Shown here: positions 28,929-37,125 of the stretch, one piece after another
Numbering within the stretch: the first letter of the stretch is position 1
Layout: the number at the start of each line of letters is the position of its first letter
NCBI RefSeq assembly: GCF_947504135.1
Contig: NZ_CANNGG010000002.1
Coordinates: 124,001 to 188,000 of the forward strand
Origin: an uncultured Tenacibaculum sp.
Lineage (GTDB): Bacteria > Bacteroidota > Bacteroidia > Flavobacteriales > Flavobacteriaceae
Direction: 5' to 3'
Length of the DNA: 64,000 nucleotides
The notes under the pieces: generated by a model
Told to the model about the DNA's origin: nothing
What the model saw: the letters and a program-made list of their open reading frames with translations, nothing else
Databases searched by the model: none
Made by a program: the position numbers and the translations under genes

Positions 28929-30314
28929 ATGAAACAAAATAGTATTGAGAGCATGAACTCACTTATTCAAAAATATAACATTCCAGGACCAAGATATACA
29001 AGTTATCCAACTGTTCCATATTGGGATAATGATACCTTTTCAAAAGAAAAATGGATAGCAACATTTAAGCAATCATTTATAGAAAGTAATTCTACAGAAG
29101 GAATTAGCTTATATATTCATTTACCATTTTGTGAGAGTTTATGTACATTTTGTGCATGTCATAAACATATAACAAAACGCCATGAAATGGAAGATCCGTA
29201 TATAGAAACTGTTTTAAAAGAATGGCAGTTATATGTTAATTTGGTAGACGAAACTCCTGTTATAAAAGAAATTCACTTAGGAGGAGGGACGCCAACATTC
29301 TTTTCAGAAAAACAATTAAAAAGATTAATAGACGGAATCTTTATTAGTGCAAAGAAACACCCTGAGCATGAATTTAGTTTTGAAGGGCATCCAAACAATA
29401 CGACAAAAGAACACTTGCAAACATTGTACAATTTAGGTTTTACAAGAGTAAGTTTTGGAGTACAAGATTATAATCCAAAAGTACAAGAAGCTATTCATAG
29501 AGTACAGCCTTTTGAAAACGTAGAAAAAGTACACAATTGGGCAAAAGAAATAGGCTATACGTCAATTAGTCACGATTTAGTGTTTGGGCTTCCGTTTCAA
29601 ACAAAAAAAAATGTAATTCATACAATTAATAAGACAAAAGAGTTAGAACCTGATAGAATTTCATTTTATAGTTACGCGCATGTTCCATGGGTAAAAGGAG
29701 TAGGACAACGTGGGTTTAATGAAGATGATTTACCTAAAAATGAAGAAAAGCGAGAGTTGTATGAAATAGGAAAGGAGTTGTTTGCAGAAATGGGTTACAT
29801 AGAAATAGGAATGGATCATTTCGCGTTACCAACCGATAGCTTGTATAAAGCAACAGAAGAGAAAACATTGCACCGTAATTTTATGGGATATACAGCAAAC
29901 AAAACACAGTTAATGATTGGTTTAGGGATGTCATCAATATCAGATTCTTGGTATGGATTTGCACAAAACGTAAAAACTGTAAAAGAGTACGAAAGAATTG
30001 TGAACGAAGGAGAAATCCCTGTGTTTAGAGGACATATTTTATCCGAAGAAGATTTAATTATTAGAAAACATATTTTAAATATTATGTGTCATTTTTCTAC
30101 TTCGTGGAAAGAAGATTCATTAAAAATTGAAAATGTAGAAAGTCACGTAGAAAAGTTAGAAGAAATGATGGCTGACGGATTGGTTATGGTAGAAGAAAGC
30201 AGGCTAACAGTTCCTGAAAAAGCTCGTCCTTATGTGCGTAATATTTGTATGGCTTTTGATAAAAAGTTGCACGAAAAACAACCCGAAACTAAATTGTTTT
30301 CAATGACGATATAA
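28929..30314 (+). CDS. hemN: Oxygen-independent coproporphyrinogen III oxidase
   Basis: 461 residues, radical SAM enzyme that converts coproporphyrinogen III to protoporphyrinogen IX without oxygen. Seen: GPRYTSYPTVPYW (20-32) typical of HemN, the cluster motif C68-x3-C72-x2-C75 (FCESLCTFCACHKH), GGGTPTFF, and the C-terminal HemN domain. Located between ccoI/deoCD and the cbb3 genes, where it supplies haem under low oxygen. It may be carried by the ccoI promoter. Confidence 0.96.
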   Translation: MKQNSIESMNSLIQKYNIPGPRYTSYPTVPYWDNDTFSKEKWIATFKQSFIESNSTEGISLYIHLPFCESLCTFCACHKHITKRHEMEDPYIETVLKEWQLYVNLVDETPVIKEIHLGGGTPTFFSEKQLKRLIDGIFISAKKHPEHEFSFEGHPNNTTKEHLQTLYNLGFTRVSFGVQDYNPKVQEAIHRVQPFENVEKVHNWAKEIGYTSISHDLVFGLPFQTKKNVIHTINKTKELEPDRISFYSYAHVPWVKGVGQRGFNEDDLPKNEEKRELYEIGKELFAEMGYIEIGMDHFALPTDSLYKATEEKTLHRNFMGYTANKTQLMIGLGMSSISDSWYGFAQNVKTVKEYERIVNEGEIPVFRGHILSEEDLIIRKHILNIMCHFSTSWKEDSLKIENVESHVEKLEEMMADGLVMVEESRLTVPEKARPYVRNICMAFDKKLHEKQPETKLFSMTI

Positions 30315-30403
30315 CTTTTTGAAAATTAGAAATTTATAGGGGTGTTTGTGTAGGAGCTCCTAAAAAAATGATTAAATTTGAGTAAACCTTAAAACCAAAT
30401 ATC

Positions 30404-30739
30404 ATGAAAAACTTTGAAGTAAATTGGTCAAAAGAAGAGCTGCAAACCTATCTTTTTATCTATTGTATCAATGCAGATTATAAAGAAACAAAAGAAGAGC
30501 TTGAAGCTATTTCATTAAAAACAAACCAATAAACGTACAAAAAAATGCACGCTGAGTTTGAAAAAGATAACGATTATGCTAGTATTCAAAAAATTAACCA
30601 ATCGTTAGAACATTTAAGCTATGGTAAAGAAGAAATAAATAAGTTATTTGACGAAATAAAACAATTGTTTTTATCAGATGGTAGCTATGTTATTTTAGAG
30701 AAAAATCTTCTACGAGGTTTACAAAGACTATTTAAATAA
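30404..30739 (+). pseudogene. TerB-like protein gene split by an in-frame TAA
   Basis: Two reading pieces lie in the same frame: 30404-30532 (42 residues, MKNFEVNWSKEELQTYLFIY to SLKTNQ) and, after TAA and four codons, ATG at 30545 to 30739 (64 residues, MHAEFEKDNDYASIQKINQS...). Reading through the stop gives a single protein of about 111 residues that resembles the small acidic TerB-like helical proteins of flavobacteria (pattern ...TYKKxHAEFEKDNDYxSIQK). I infer a nonsense change of one GAA, AAA or CAA codon. Each half alone could still be made. TAAATTTG at 30373-30380 is a good -7 element, so the locus is transcribed. Function unknown. Confidence 0.7.
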
Positions 30740-30800
30740 CAAGATATTATAAAAATAACATTCTGTTGTTTTTTAAAAAACTTTTAAAAAAACTTGAAAC

Positions 30801-30844
30801 ATGACATTTGTCATATTTTAAGAAAACCTTCACAGTTACCTTTG
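30801..30844 (+). promoter_or_regulatory. Fnr-type box and promoter of the cco operon
   Basis: ATGACATTTGTCAT (30801-30814) is a perfect palindrome at its arms (ATGACA/TGTCAT). The full-consensus -7 element TACCTTTG (30837-30844) starts 36 bp after the box start, which puts the box centre near -40, a class II activator position. The ccoS ATG follows at 30867. Confidence 0.75.
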
Positions 30845-30866
30845 AACTATAATTATCAGGCAAGAT

Positions 30867-31031
30867 ATGAGCGTTATTTACTTATTATTATCACTAAGTA
30901 TTTTAGTGGCTATTATTTTCTTTATAGCATTTATTGTTTCAGTAAAAAAAGGGCAGTACGATGATTCGTATACGCCGTCAGTTCGCATGTTGTTTGATGA
31001 TGAACTGGTAAAAGAAGAAACAAAGAACTAA
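30867..31031 (+). CDS. ccoS: cbb3 oxidase maturation protein CcoS
   Basis: 54 residues: one N-terminal helix (MSVIYLLLSLSILVAIIFFI) and a short polar tail with GQYDD and PSVRMLFDDE, the CcoS pattern. CcoS is needed for insertion of haem and copper into cbb3 oxidase. First gene of the operon after the Fnr-type promoter. Confidence 0.88.
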   Translation: MSVIYLLLSLSILVAIIFFIAFIVSVKKGQYDDSYTPSVRMLFDDELVKEETKN

Positions 31032-31064
31032 CAATTAACAATAGATATTAAATTCAAATAGATT

Positions 31065-33266
31065 ATGGAAATGCAACAATTTTATTACGATAATAAGATC
31101 GTAAAAAAATTCATCTACGCAACCTTACTATGGGGAATAGTAGGTTTTTCAGTAGGATTGTTATTGGCTTTTATGTTTTTATTCCCAAATTTAACTGACG
31201 GAATTTCGTGGTTAAGTTTCGGACGTTTAAGACCATTACATACCAACGCAGTAATTTTCGCTTTCGTAGGAAATGCTATTTTCGCGGGAGTGTATTACTC
31301 ACTACAGCGATTACTGAAAGCGCGTATGGCGAGTAATTTTTTAAGTAACTTTAACTTTTGGGGATGGCAGTTAATTATTGTTGCAGCAGCCATAACACTT
31401 CCGTTAGGGTACTCAACTTCAAAAGAATATGCCGAATTAGAATGGCCAATTGATATAGCCATAGCACTAGTTTGGGTGGCTTTTGGTGCTAACATGATTT
31501 GGACAATATTACAAAGAAGACAACGCCATTTATATGTAGCAATTTGGTTCTACTTAGGAACTTTTGTAACCGTAGCGGTATTACATATTTTTAACAGTTT
31601 AGAGCTTCCAGTAAGTTTCATGAAAAGTTATTCTGTGTATGCAGGGGTTCAAGATGCACTGGTACAGTGGTGGTACGGGCATAACGCCGTAGCATTTTTC
31701 TTAACAACTCCGTTCTTAGGATTAATGTATTACTTTGTTCCTAAAGCGGCTAATCGTCCGGTATATTCATATAGATTATCTATTGTACACTTCTGGTCGT
31801 TAATTTTTATCTACATCTGGGCAGGACCTCACCACTTATTATATACATCATTACCAGATTGGGCTCAAAACTTAGGAGTAGCATTCTCTGTAATGTTAAT
31901 AGCACCATCTTGGGGAGGTATGATCAACGGATTATTAACACTTCGTGGAGCTTGGGATAAAGTAAGAGTTGACCCAGTATTAAAATTCATGGTAGTTGCA
32001 ATTACAGGTTATGGTATGGCAACTTTTGAAGGACCAATGTTATCGTTAAAGAATGTAAACGCAATTGCACACTTTAGTGATTGGATTATTGCTCACGTAC
32101 ACGTAGGTGCCTTAGCATGGAACGGATTCTTAACTTTCGGTATGTTATACTGGTTAGTACCAAGAATGTTTAAAACTAAATTATACTCTACAGCATTGGC
32201 TAACTTCCACTTCTGGATTGGAACTTTAGGAATCATCATGTATGCATTACCAATGTACGTAGCAGGATTTGTGCAAGCTTCAATGTGGAAACAATTTAAT
32301 CCAGACGGAACCTTAACATACGGTAACTTCTTAGAAACAGTAAATGAAATCATCCCAATGTACTGGATGCGTGCTATTGGAGGAAGTTTTTATATCCTTG
32401 GAGCATTTGTAATGTTATACAACATTATTAAAACTGTAAAATCTGGTACTGGAGTTACTGATGAATTAGCTGAAGCACCAGCATTAACTAAAGTATCTAA
32501 GCACAGAACTTCAAATGAAGGATGGCACACTTGGTTAGAAAGAAGACCTGTAAAATTAACCATATATGCTACTGTAGCTATTTTAATTGGAGGAATTGTA
32601 CAAATTATACCAACATTATTAGTGAAATCTAATATTCCAACAATTACAAGTGTACAACCATATACGCCGTTAGAATTAGAAGGTAGAGATATTTATATCC
32701 GTGAAGGATGTGTTGGATGTCACTCACAAATGGTACGTCCATTCAGGTCAGAAGTAGAGCGTTACGGAGAGTTTGCTAAAGCAGGAGAGTTTGTATATGA
32801 TCATCCATTCTTATGGGGTTCTAAACGTACAGGTCCAGATTTATTAAGAGTTGGGGGTAAGTATAACGATAGTTGGCACTTAAACCACATGTACGATCCA
32901 CAAAGTACATCACCAGGATCTATCATGCCAGCATACCAATGGTTAGTAAGAGATGAGTTAGATAAGAGTGATACTGAAAGAAAAATGAAAGCAATGGTAA
33001 GTTTAGGAGTTCCATATACTGATGAAGATATTGCCAATGCACAAGCAAGTATGGATGCTCAAGGAGCGAAAATTCAAGAGAATTTATACGCAGACCCTGA
33101 TTTCAAAGCAAACTATGAAGCTGATAAAAAGTACGCTCAAGAAAACGGACAAACTTTCATTGAAATGAAAGATAGAGAAATCGTAGCCTTAATTGCTTAC
33201 TTACAACGATTAGGTACCGATATAAAAGTAAAAGATGTTGAAGATCAATTAAGCGCTAAAAACTAG
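31065..33266 (+). CDS. ccoN: cbb3 cytochrome c oxidase, fused subunits I and II (CcoN-CcoO)
   Basis: 733 residues. Residues about 1-490 are the 12-helix CcoN with its haem/CuB histidines (HTNAVIFAF, WYGHNAVAFFLT, GPHHLLYTSLPDW, HFSDWIIAHVHVGALAWNG). From about 510 on follows a membrane anchor and the mono-haem CcoO domain with C549-x2-C552-H553 (CVGCHSQMVRPF) and a Met ligand candidate in SIMPAYQWL. The fusion is typical of Bacteroidota. It reduces oxygen with high affinity and pumps protons. Confidence 0.97.
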   Translation: MEMQQFYYDNKIVKKFIYATLLWGIVGFSVGLLLAFMFLFPNLTDGISWLSFGRLRPLHTNAVIFAFVGNAIFAGVYYSLQRLLKARMASNFLSNFNFWGWQLIIVAAAITLPLGYSTSKEYAELEWPIDIAIALVWVAFGANMIWTILQRRQRHLYVAIWFYLGTFVTVAVLHIFNSLELPVSFMKSYSVYAGVQDALVQWWYGHNAVAFFLTTPFLGLMYYFVPKAANRPVYSYRLSIVHFWSLIFIYIWAGPHHLLYTSLPDWAQNLGVAFSVMLIAPSWGGMINGLLTLRGAWDKVRVDPVLKFMVVAITGYGMATFEGPMLSLKNVNAIAHFSDWIIAHVHVGALAWNGFLTFGMLYWLVPRMFKTKLYSTALANFHFWIGTLGIIMYALPMYVAGFVQASMWKQFNPDGTLTYGNFLETVNEIIPMYWMRAIGGSFYILGAFVMLYNIIKTVKSGTGVTDELAEAPALTKVSKHRTSNEGWHTWLERRPVKLTIYATVAILIGGIVQIIPTLLVKSNIPTITSVQPYTPLELEGRDIYIREGCVGCHSQMVRPFRSEVERYGEFAKAGEFVYDHPFLWGSKRTGPDLLRVGGKYNDSWHLNHMYDPQSTSPGSIMPAYQWLVRDELDKSDTERKMKAMVSLGVPYTDEDIANAQASMDAQGAKIQENLYADPDFKANYEADKKYAQENGQTFIEMKDREIVALIAYLQRLGTDIKVKDVEDQLSAKN

Positions 33267-33271
33267 AAATC

Positions 33272-33439
33272 ATGTTAAAGTTTGTAAAAAACCATATGGA
33301 AACAATTGCAGGTATTGAAATATACCCAATTATTTCACTAACCATATTCTTTACATTTTTCGTAGTGTTGTTTTGGTGGGTGTTTACAGCCAAGAAAGAA
33401 TATATAAGTAGTGTAAGCGAATTACCTTTAGATAATTAG
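33272..33439 (+). CDS. ccoQ: cbb3 oxidase small subunit CcoQ
   Basis: 55 residues with one membrane helix (about 17-40, YPIISLTIFFTFFVVLFWWV) and a short charged tail, 5 bp after ccoNO and 14 bp before ccoP. CcoQ stabilises the oxidase complex. The call rests on size, helix and position. Confidence 0.85.
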   Translation: MLKFVKNHMETIAGIEIYPIISLTIFFTFFVVLFWWVFTAKKEYISSVSELPLDN

Positions 33440-33453
33440 TAAAATTAAACAAG

Positions 33454-34374
33454 ATGAAAAAATATTTTCAATCTATAGTATATATCATTTTTGTTGCAGT
33501 AACCTTTTTTGCTATTGCTACTGCAATTAAATCATACCAAAATCCATTTAGTCTGTATGAACATCCATTAGTTTGGATAGCAATTGTAGGACTTATAACT
33601 GTTGTAGTTTTAAAAGAAGCTTTAAACATTATAGCGCAACAAAGAGCAGAGCAACTTCAAATGGAAAAGGATGGAGTTAAACCAGAAGAAGTTGATAATT
33701 GGGCTTGGGCTAAAAAGCTTATCAGCAAATGGACAGAAGCGAAAGCAATTGAGCAAGAAGATGAAATTATTCTTGATCATAACTATGATGGAATAAAAGA
33801 GTTAGATAATAACTTACCACCATGGTGGTTGTATATGTTCTATGCAACAATCATTTTTGCAGCGGTGTACTTAGTAAGATATCATGTATTAGGTGCAGAT
33901 AACCAAGAGATGGAATATGCGCAAGCAGTTGCTGAAGCTAAAAGAGAATTAGCAGCGTTTAAATCGACTTCTACCGAAGCTGTTATTGATGCAGAAACGG
34001 CTACCGTTTTAACCGATGCTGGAGATTTAAGTAGAGGTAAAGCAGTATATAATCTAAACTGTGCAGCATGTCACGTTGCTGATGGTGGTGGTGGTATCGG
34101 ACCAAACTTAACCGATGAATATTGGATTTTAGGTGGTGGTATGAAAAATATTTTCAACACTATTGCTAATGGAGGTAGAGACGGTAAAGGTATGGTAGCT
34201 TGGAATAAAACATTAAAACCTGCTGATATTCAAAAAGTGGCAAGTTATATTATTTCTTTACAAGGAACCACTCCTGCAAAGCCAAAAGAACCACAAGGAG
34301 AATTATATAAAGAAGAAGGAGTAGCTCCTGCTGTAGCTAAACCTGATGAACAACCAAAAGACAGCATTCAATAA
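33454..34374 (+). CDS. ccoP: cbb3 oxidase c-type cytochrome subunit III (CcoP), single haem
   Basis: 306 residues. Two membrane helices (about 8-26 and 31-55), a cytoplasmic stretch, the CcoP signature region DNNLPPWWLYMFYATIIFA (about 121-139) as a further helix, and a periplasmic cytochrome domain with C203-x2-C206-H207 (CAACHVADGGG) and Met in GMVAW. Proteobacterial CcoP has two haem motifs; only one is present here, as in other Bacteroidota. The C-terminus is Pro/Glu/Lys-rich. Confidence 0.93.
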   Translation: MKKYFQSIVYIIFVAVTFFAIATAIKSYQNPFSLYEHPLVWIAIVGLITVVVLKEALNIIAQQRAEQLQMEKDGVKPEEVDNWAWAKKLISKWTEAKAIEQEDEIILDHNYDGIKELDNNLPPWWLYMFYATIIFAAVYLVRYHVLGADNQEMEYAQAVAEAKRELAAFKSTSTEAVIDAETATVLTDAGDLSRGKAVYNLNCAACHVADGGGGIGPNLTDEYWILGGGMKNIFNTIANGGRDGKGMVAWNKTLKPADIQKVASYIISLQGTTPAKPKEPQGELYKEEGVAPAVAKPDEQPKDSIQ

Positions 34375-34409
34375 ATAATTAGTTACAAATTAGTTTTTAA
34401 TAGTTGATT

Positions 34410-35831
34410 ATGGAAACACCCAAAAACGAACAATTTAGAGATAGTATAGGCACTATAAATGAAGAAGGTAAAAGGGCTTGGGTGTTTCCAAAAAAACCTA
34501 GCGGTAGGTTTTATAAATATAGGAGTTACGTAAGTTATTTTTTATTAGCATTTTTACTATCAGCTCCTTTTATAAAAATAAACGGAAACCAATTTTTACT
34601 ATTTAATGTTCTAGAACGTAAGTTTAACATTTTTGGTTTCCCTTTTTGGCCACAAGATTTCCATTTAATGGTAATTTCAATGATAATAGGAGTGGTCTTT
34701 ATCATTCTGTTTACCGTTGTTTTTGGTCGAATTTTCTGTGGATGGATTTGTCCACAAACTATTTTCTTAGAAATGGTTTTCAGAAAAATAGAATATTTAA
34801 TTGAAGGAGATAGAGGAAAACAAATACGATTAGCTAAACAACCTTGGAATGCAGAAAAAATTAGAAAGAGAGTATTAAAGTGGATTGTATTTTTTATCAT
34901 CTCTTTTATTATAGCCAATGTATTCTTAGCCTATTTAATAGGAAGCGACAAATTAATAAGTTACATAACAAGTAACCCGTTAGATAATATTAGTACCTTA
35001 ATTTCACTATTAATATTTACAGGAGTATTCTATTTTATATTCGCTTGGTTTAGAGAGCAAGTATGTATTATCGCTTGTCCTTATGGTAGATTACAAGGAG
35101 TACTGTTAGATAATAAAACAATAAATGTTGCTTACGACCACGTAAGAGGAGAAGGAAAAACAGGAAGAGGAAAGTTCAATAAAAAAGAAGACAGAGCAGC
35201 ATCAGGAAAAGGAGATTGTATCGACTGTTTTCAATGCGTAAATGTTTGCCCTACAGGAATTGATATTCGTAACGGAACACAGTTAGAGTGTGTAAATTGT
35301 ACAGCTTGTATCGATGAGTGTGACCACATGATGGAAAAAGTAGGCTTGCCTAAAGGGTTGATTCGTTACGCAAGTGAAGAAAATATTGTAAAAAAAGCGC
35401 CTTTTAAGTTTACAGCTAGAATGAAAGGATACTCAGCAGTATTATTCATTTTAATCGGAATTTTAGTTGGAATGCTGTTTTTAAGAAACGATGTTGAAGC
35501 TACAATTTTACGTTTACCAGGACAATTGTATCAACATAAAGAAAACGGAATCATTAGCAATATTTACACTTTTAAAGTTGTAAATAAAACAACAAAAGAA
35601 ATTGATGATGTCAGTTATAAACTGTTATCTCATAAAGGAAAAATAGAAACGGTAACACATCAAAATTTTGAAGTTCCTAAACAAGGGCTAGCAGAAGGTA
35701 CATTGTTTATAGAACTACATCAATCAGAAATGAAAGATGAAAAAGAAAAACTAAAAATTGGAGTATATAGTGGCGATAAACTTATTGAAACAACCACTAC
35801 CAACTTTTTAGGACCAAGGAGTTATAGATAA
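34410..35831 (+). CDS. ccoG: cbb3 oxidase accessory protein CcoG (FixG)
   Basis: 473 residues. Seen: about five helices, CGWICPQTIFLE, CIIACPYGRLQG, and two 4Fe-4S ferredoxin motifs (CIDCFQCVNVCPTGIDIRNG and CVNCTACIDECDHM), then an immunoglobulin-like C-terminal domain. CcoG reduces copper for delivery to the oxidase. The ATG at 34410 is chosen; a TTG six bases upstream would add two residues. Confidence 0.95.
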   Translation: METPKNEQFRDSIGTINEEGKRAWVFPKKPSGRFYKYRSYVSYFLLAFLLSAPFIKINGNQFLLFNVLERKFNIFGFPFWPQDFHLMVISMIIGVVFIILFTVVFGRIFCGWICPQTIFLEMVFRKIEYLIEGDRGKQIRLAKQPWNAEKIRKRVLKWIVFFIISFIIANVFLAYLIGSDKLISYITSNPLDNISTLISLLIFTGVFYFIFAWFREQVCIIACPYGRLQGVLLDNKTINVAYDHVRGEGKTGRGKFNKKEDRAASGKGDCIDCFQCVNVCPTGIDIRNGTQLECVNCTACIDECDHMMEKVGLPKGLIRYASEENIVKKAPFKFTARMKGYSAVLFILIGILVGMLFLRNDVEATILRLPGQLYQHKENGIISNIYTFKVVNKTTKEIDDVSYKLLSHKGKIETVTHQNFEVPKQGLAEGTLFIELHQSEMKDEKEKLKIGVYSGDKLIETTTTNFLGPRSYR

Positions 35832-35863
35832 ATTGGTCGAAAATAAATAGAATTAATGCTGAA

Positions 35864-35880
35864 AGCCAACAGCTAATAGC
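35864..35880 (+). repeat. Dispersed AGC-type intergenic repeat
   Basis: AGCCAACAGCTAATAGC matches 14 of 17 bases of 28096-28112 in the same orientation. It lies between ccoG and ccoH, 16 bp before the ccoH ATG. Confidence 0.65.
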
Positions 35881-35895
35881 AAAAAACAAAATAAA

Positions 35896-36342
35896 ATGAA
35901 ACTAAACTGGGGCACGGGTATAGTAATAGCAATTGTAGGATTTATAGGGTTTATCATGTATTTCGTAGTAACGATGAGTACAGGTAAAAATTTTAATCAC
36001 GATTTAGTAACAGAAAAGTACTATCAACAAGAACTGGAAGTTCAAAATCAAATTAATGCCACTAAAAATGCAAAAGCGCTAAAAGAAAATATTAAAATAG
36101 AAAGAGTAACTGAAGGAATTAAAGTCCATTTTCCAACGGACTTTAACCCTAAAGATATAAAAGGAAAAGTGTTCCTATACAGACCATCTGATAAACAATT
36201 GGATTTCGAAATGCCTATTTCGCTTTCCGAAACATATTTGCTCGTGCCTGAGAACCGTTTGTTGGGTGGTCGTTGGAACATAACCGTTTCCTGGAACTAC
36301 AAAAGTAAAGATTATTTATTTCAGAAAGAATTAGTTTACTAA
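35896..36342 (+). CDS. ccoH: FixH/CcoH family protein
   Basis: 148 residues: one N-terminal helix (about 5-27, WGTGIVIAIVGFIGFIMYFV) and a periplasmic beta domain with the FixH start NHDLVTEKYYQQELEVQ. FixH/CcoH helps assemble the oxidase and interacts with the copper ATPase. Its TAA overlaps the next gene's ATG by one base. Confidence 0.9.
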   Translation: MKLNWGTGIVIAIVGFIGFIMYFVVTMSTGKNFNHDLVTEKYYQQELEVQNQINATKNAKALKENIKIERVTEGIKVHFPTDFNPKDIKGKVFLYRPSDKQLDFEMPISLSETYLLVPENRLLGGRWNITVSWNYKSKDYLFQKELVY

Positions 36343-37040
36343 TGTTTCTTTCAGCAATTATTTTTGGGCTATTAGGAAGTTTTCACTGTATTGGTATGTG
36401 TGGCCCTATAGCCTTTATGTTGCCAGTTGATAGAACAAACAAAGTAAAACAGTTCTTTCAAATAGCAAGCTACCATTTAGGACGCCTATTTACCTACAGC
36501 TTAATAGGTTTGTTGTTTGGTTTATTAGGAAAAGGATTTTACTTCTTCGGATTTCAACAACAACTTTCAATCATAGTAGGTGTTTTAATGATTTTGGTAA
36601 TTTTATTACCTAAAACTTTTCAAAAGTATAATTTTTCAACACCTATTAATAAACTGGTAATGAAAGTAAAGTCTTCTTTAGGAAAAGAGCTGAAGAAAAA
36701 AGGGAATGATACTTTCTTTACCATAGGTTTTTTAAATGGGTTTCTTCCTTGCGGATTGGTGTATATGGCCGTTTTTGGAGCATTAACCACTAATAATATG
36801 CTATCAGGTAGTTTATACATGTTTCTTTTTGGTTTAGGAACTATTCCTTTAATGACAGCGGTTGTGTATGTAGGTAATTTTGCTAATGGTTTGGTAAGAA
36901 AAAGAATTCAACAAGCCATACCTTACGTGGTTGTTTTTATAGGGATCTTGTTCGTATTAAGAGGGTTAGGGTTAGGAATACCTTATGTTTCTCCACTTCC
37001 TGTAACAGATATTCATAATTCAGTAGAGGGTTGTCATTAG
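36342..37040 (+). CDS. DsbD_2/UreH-type membrane protein of the cbb3 operon
   Basis: 232 residues, six to seven helices. Start GLLGSFHCIGMCGPIAFMLP carries the Cys-Met-Cys-like pair of the DsbD_2 family (often named sulfite exporter TauE/SafE), and GFLNGFLPCGLVYMAVFGAL is the second half's conserved motif. In cbb3 operons this family is thought to help copper or thiol handling during oxidase maturation; I infer that from the position only. It is translationally coupled to ccoH. Confidence 0.85.
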   Translation: MFLSAIIFGLLGSFHCIGMCGPIAFMLPVDRTNKVKQFFQIASYHLGRLFTYSLIGLLFGLLGKGFYFFGFQQQLSIIVGVLMILVILLPKTFQKYNFSTPINKLVMKVKSSLGKELKKKGNDTFFTIGFLNGFLPCGLVYMAVFGALTTNNMLSGSLYMFLFGLGTIPLMTAVVYVGNFANGLVRKRIQQAIPYVVVFIGILFVLRGLGLGIPYVSPLPVTDIHNSVEGCH

Positions 37041-37048
37041 TAGTTTTA

Positions 37049-37092
37049 CTGATAAAAATCATGGTTTAAATGAGAAAGTTTAGGTAACTTTA
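37049..37092 (+). promoter_or_regulatory. Fnr-type box and promoter of the universal stress gene
   Basis: CTGATAAAAATCAT (37049-37062) and the -7-like TAACTTTA (37085-37092) again stand 36 bp apart start to start. Confidence 0.6.
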
Positions 37093-37125
37093 TAAGGTGT
37101 ATTAAACTTTAAAACTAAACGAATC

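Noticed and set aside
8483-35843. Shared TTGGTCGAAAA after two stop codons (8483 and 35833)
   Set aside because: Only 11 bp are shared with no structure or flanking similarity; chance cannot be excluded.
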